From positions 62,001-126,000 of the forward strand of contig NZ_JFHC01000008.1 of NCBI RefSeq assembly GCF_000698595.1: a DNA stretch of 64,000 bases. Reading direction: 5' to 3'. This DNA comes from Caballeronia glathei (GTDB taxonomy: Bacteria; Pseudomonadota; Gammaproteobacteria; Burkholderiales; Burkholderiaceae). Position 1 is the stretch's first letter. Each line of letters starts with the position of its first letter. A model generated the notes under the pieces. It worked only from the letters and a program-made list of their open reading frames with translations, was not told the DNA's origin and ran no database searches. The position numbers and the translations under genes are program-made. Of this stretch, positions 61,774 through 64,000 are shown one piece after another.

Positions 61774-61813
61774 GCAGGACGGAAATCTATAGGAATTTAC
61801 TTAAGCGCCCGCC

Positions 61814-62296
61814 CTAAACGACCAGTTGCGCGCGTAGCGCCTTGACGAGGCCCTCACAGGCGTCTTCGCACTGGTCGAGCACGCGCTCGAAACCTTCGTC
61901 GCCGCCGAAGTACGGGTCGACGACGACGCGGCTGTCGTCGCGAGTCGCGAATTCCATCAGCAGACGGATCTTGTCGCGATGCTCCGGCGGGCAGATTTGC
62001 GCGAGGGCGGCGGCATTCATGTCGTCCATCGCGATCAGCAGGTCGAAACGCGCGAAATCGTCGGCGGCGATCTGGCGGCCGCGCAGCGCCGAGAGGTCGT
62101 AGCCGCGCCGCTTCGCCGCGCGCTGCGCCCTGTCGTCGGGGGGGTGACCGATGTGCCAGTCGCCCGTTCCGGCGGAATCGACGATGATCCGGTCCGCGAG
62201 CTTCGCCTGCGCCACCTGATGCAGCATCACTGCCTCGGCACTCGGCGAGCGGCAGATATTGCCCAGACACACGAAGCAGACGGCAATCGAATTCAT
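61814..62296 (-). CDS. Low-molecular-weight protein-tyrosine phosphatase
   Basis: 160 residues. The P-loop VCLGNICRS (Cys10, Arg16) is at the N-terminus and the acid DPYFGG is in the C-terminal part. It dephosphorylates phosphotyrosine proteins; in many Gram-negatives these control capsule export, but no partner kinase is nearby. It is upstream of the isc cluster and in the same direction, separated by 108 bases that contain the isc promoter. Confidence 0.92.
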   Translation of the reverse strand: MNSIAVCFVCLGNICRSPSAEAVMLHQVAQAKLADRIIVDSAGTGDWHIGHPPDDRAQRAAKRRGYDLSALRGRQIAADDFARFDLLIAMDDMNAAALAQICPPEHRDKIRLLMEFATRDDSRVVVDPYFGGDEGFERVLDQCEDACEGLVKALRAQLVV

Positions 62297-62466
62297 CGGA
62301 TTTCAGGTACGGACTTGCTGCATTGCCGGGAGTGCGTCGGGGTTGAGGCCGGATCGTCCGACCCGGCCGGCCAGCCACTCCGCTCGAAACTGTCCCGAAT
62401 TATACAAAGGTCGCGAAAAGCGCGCCTATTCCGACGGACCCGCAGTCGGCGCAGTGCTCACAGCGT

Positions 62467-62706
62467 TCAGAGCACGCGGGGCGCCGCGGCGACTGCCGGC
62501 ATGCTGCCGGCGGGCTGCCAGTCGCCGTCGGCATCGACGAAGCCCAGCGAAATCGCGCGGGCGAACTCGGCACTCACTTCCGCGACGGTCATCTGCTCAT
62601 GCGGCGCGGCGCTCGGCTGATCGGCGCCAACGGTATGCAAATAGCCGGCGAGGGCGATGGGGACGAGCATCGCGACGGGCCAGTAAGTCGATATTGTCTT
62701 TCTCAT
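62467..62706 (-). CDS. Small exported or membrane-anchored protein, unknown
   Basis: 79 residues. The N-terminal hydrophobic part (YWPVAMLVPIALAGYLHTV) could be a signal or anchor, followed by EQMTVAEVSAEFARAISLGFVDADGDWQPAG. GAGG is eight bases before ATG 62706. No family was recognised. It lies alone between the phosphatase and the Gly-rich lipoprotein. Confidence 0.7.
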   Translation of the reverse strand: MRKTISTYWPVAMLVPIALAGYLHTVGADQPSAAPHEQMTVAEVSAEFARAISLGFVDADGDWQPAGSMPAVAAAPRVL

Positions 62707-62957
62707 GGGGTCACCTCAACTGCTGCTTCGCGATGGGCAAGAGGCCCATTTTGCGATTGTTGTGATTCTACGGGTTTATCCCTATCAGATTAAGACGATT
62801 GATAGCAAAGGTTCGTTGCGCTTGCGACAACAAGCTGCCCGCCAGCGCCATTCCGGCCGATAATGCCGCCCCCGGACATAAAAGCTTACAAACTTGTCGG
62901 GACACTCGAATCCGGCGGCTGTCCTAGTAAACAATCGGTCAACTCCTGTTCAGAATC

Positions 62958-63473
62958 ATGAAATTTGCAGTCGCAAGTCTCGCTGTCGTGTCGTCGGCCC
63001 TGCTGGGCGGGTGCGCCGTCTATCCCGACGGCACGCCCGCGTACGGCGGCGGCTATCCGGCCACCTACGACCCCGGCTATGGCTACTACGGCTATCCGGG
63101 CCCGGTGGTGCAGTCGGGCGTCTATATCGGCGGGGGAAGCTATTACGGCGGCCCCGGCCCGCGTTACTGGGACGACAGTCCCGGCTACCGGCACCGGCCG
63201 CCCCCAGGCGGCTGGCAGAACCGGCCGCCGGGCGGCGGTCACGGCGATCATGACGGCAATCAGGGTGGCCGGCCGCCGCAGGCGGGCGGCGGAGGCGGAA
63301 ATCACGGCGGGCCGCCGCCCGCGCCGCCGCCGCAGGCTGGAGGCGGCAGGCCGCCCGCACCGGCGGCGGTCGGCGGCCCGCCGCCCGCGCGCCCCGCGCA
63401 ATTGCCGCAGCCGAACATCAGCACGCCGGGCGGGCCGCCGCAGCGGCAAAATCTGGGGCGCTACGGCGGATAA
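62958..63473 (+). CDS. Gly/Pro-rich lipoprotein
   Basis: 171 residues. The signal ends LLGGC (Cys19). A Gly/Tyr stretch (GYGYYGYPGPVV) and a long Gly/Pro/His-rich, probably disordered part with PPPGG and QAGGGG repeats follow. There is no recognised domain, and codon use is heavily GGC and CCG. Probably outer-membrane attached. A terminator follows immediately. Confidence 0.85.
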   Translation: MKFAVASLAVVSSALLGGCAVYPDGTPAYGGGYPATYDPGYGYYGYPGPVVQSGVYIGGGSYYGGPGPRYWDDSPGYRHRPPPGGWQNRPPGGGHGDHDGNQGGRPPQAGGGGGNHGGPPPAPPPQAGGGRPPAPAAVGGPPPARPAQLPQPNISTPGGPPQRQNLGRYGG

Positions 63474-63510
63474 CGGCCGGCGGCGGACCGGCAGCGCTGC
63501 CGCAAAAGAG

Positions 63511-63549
63511 AAAAGCCGCGCGGGATCGACGATCCCGCGCGGCTTTTTC
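63511..63549. terminator. Strong terminator between the Gly/Pro-rich lipoprotein and lutB
   Basis: A perfect 17-bp stem: AAAAGCCGCGCGGGATC (63511-63527), loop GAC, GATCCCGCGCGGCTTTT (63531-63547). A and T runs at both ends allow use by either convergent transcript. Confidence 0.93.
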
Positions 63550-63571
63550 GCGTCCGCCTGGCGCGCTCGCC

Positions 63572-64000
63572 TCAGCCGATATGCGACCGCTGCGCCTTGT
63601 ACAGTTCGCGAAACGTTCGCCCGACGGGCGCCGGCATGTCGCGCGTATGGGTCCAGCCGCCGCCGAGCGGCAGGCGCGAGATCGCCTTGCGGCTGCCGCC
63701 CATCCGTTCGAGGATCCGCACTGCGAGCTTCGTGAACGTCGCGTACCAGCCCGGGTGAAGCGCGAGGAAGCCCCACATGGCAAGCGCCACGCGTTCTCCC
63801 CACGGCCTCAGGCGCCGCTCCATCTGCTTTTCGCGCAGTTTTCGCAGCAGATCCGACAGCGGAATGCCCACCGGGCACACGCTGTTGCACTCACCGCACA
63901 ACGTGGCTGCCTGCGGCAGGTCGAGCGCGCGGTCGATGCCGGTATAAGCCGGCGTCAGCACCGAGCCCATCGGCCCCGGATAGACCCATCCGTAGGCGTG
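63572..64000 (-). CDS. lutB: Iron-sulfur protein of the L-lactate utilisation system (LutB-like), 5'-truncated by window edge
   Basis: The frame is open to the window end (starting HAYGWVYPGPMGSVLTPAY), so the N-terminal part is outside. It contains CGECNSVCPVGIPL, a 4Fe-4S ligand cluster, then a C-terminal segment with a hydrophobic stretch (WGFLALHPGWYATF). This agrees with the C-terminal end of LutB/YkgF, part of a lactate dehydrogenase complex with LutA and LutC. The partner genes would be further upstream. Confidence 0.8.
   Translation of the reverse strand, partial: HAYGWVYPGPMGSVLTPAYTGIDRALDLPQAATLCGECNSVCPVGIPLSDLLRKLREKQMERRLRPWGERVALAMWGFLALHPGWYATFTKLAVRILERMGGSRKAISRLPLGGGWTHTRDMPAPVGRTFRELYKAQRSHIG

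Overview
The window is GC-rich chromosomal DNA from a betaproteobacterium, most likely family Burkholderiaceae (Burkholderia / Paraburkholderia / Caballeronia group). This is inferred from gene order and protein sequences read directly: accA-tilS-lysC followed by tRNA-Ser(GCU), dapA-bamC, pyrG-kdsA-eno-ftsB, a LolC/LolD pair without LolE, and a complete isc cluster. The genus cannot be fixed from sequence reading alone. The region looks like core genome: no insertion sequence, prophage, integrase or CRISPR array was seen.

Layout. 1-2.1 kb: the 3' end of mdcH, an M48 lipoprotein protease, and a tRNA-Ser behind a strong terminator. 2.3-9 kb, minus strand: lysC, tilS, accA, an AlkA-type glycosylase and cysS. 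9.3-12.1 kb, plus strand: a periplasmic TPR protein, two cyclophilins (one exported, one cytoplasmic) and lpxH. 12.2-21.5 kb: cysE and trmJ (minus), then suhB, an lplT-like transporter, a DUF883 protein, mutS and a degenerate calcineurin-like phosphoesterase (plus). 21.5-23.9 kb: slyD and a divergent JmjC ribosomal oxygenase, then an Ala/Ser-rich lipoprotein. 24-32.3 kb, minus: dapA-bamC-metallo-hydrolase, M50 protease-trpS-methyltransferase, yciO with an rnm-type PHP phosphatase, and an alpha/beta hydrolase. 32.4-35.4 kb: a DUF455 protein, gamma-carbonic anhydrase, hslO and a lipoprotein. 35.5-40.4 kb, minus: pyrG-kdsA-DUF1330-eno-ftsB. 40.5-46.8 kb, minus: an alpha/beta hydrolase, comEC, tatD, lolD and lolC. 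47.2-49.9 kb: a small uncharacterised gene behind a LexA operator, two small minus-strand genes, and an RpfE-like protein. 50-54.6 kb, plus: recJ, prfB (with its programmed +1 frameshift) and lysS. 54.9-55.7 kb: a glycine-zipper protein. 55.8-61.8 kb, minus: iscR-iscS-iscU-iscA-hscB-hscA-fdx-iscX. 61.8-64 kb: a low-molecular-weight phosphatase, a small exported protein, a Gly/Pro-rich lipoprotein and the 3' part of a lutB-type iron-sulfur gene.

Functional themes are envelope biogenesis (AccA, LpxH, KdsA, BamC, LolCD, LplT, several lipoproteins), amino-acid supply (LysC, DapA, CysE), translation (CysS, TrpS, LysS, RF2, TilS, TrmJ), DNA repair and uptake (MutS, RecJ, AlkA, ComEC), and Fe-S assembly.

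The most noteworthy signals are: (1) a perfect CTGT-N8-ACAG LexA box overlapping the -10 of a well-spaced promoter in front of an unrecognised 111-residue protein; (2) an IscR type-1-like operator overlapping the isc promoter -35; (3) an intrinsic terminator inside the isc cluster between iscA and hscB; (4) several hairpins and short tandem repeats that ordinary gene calls leave unexplained. No clearly new multi-gene system was found. The SOS-type gene is the best candidate for undescribed biology.
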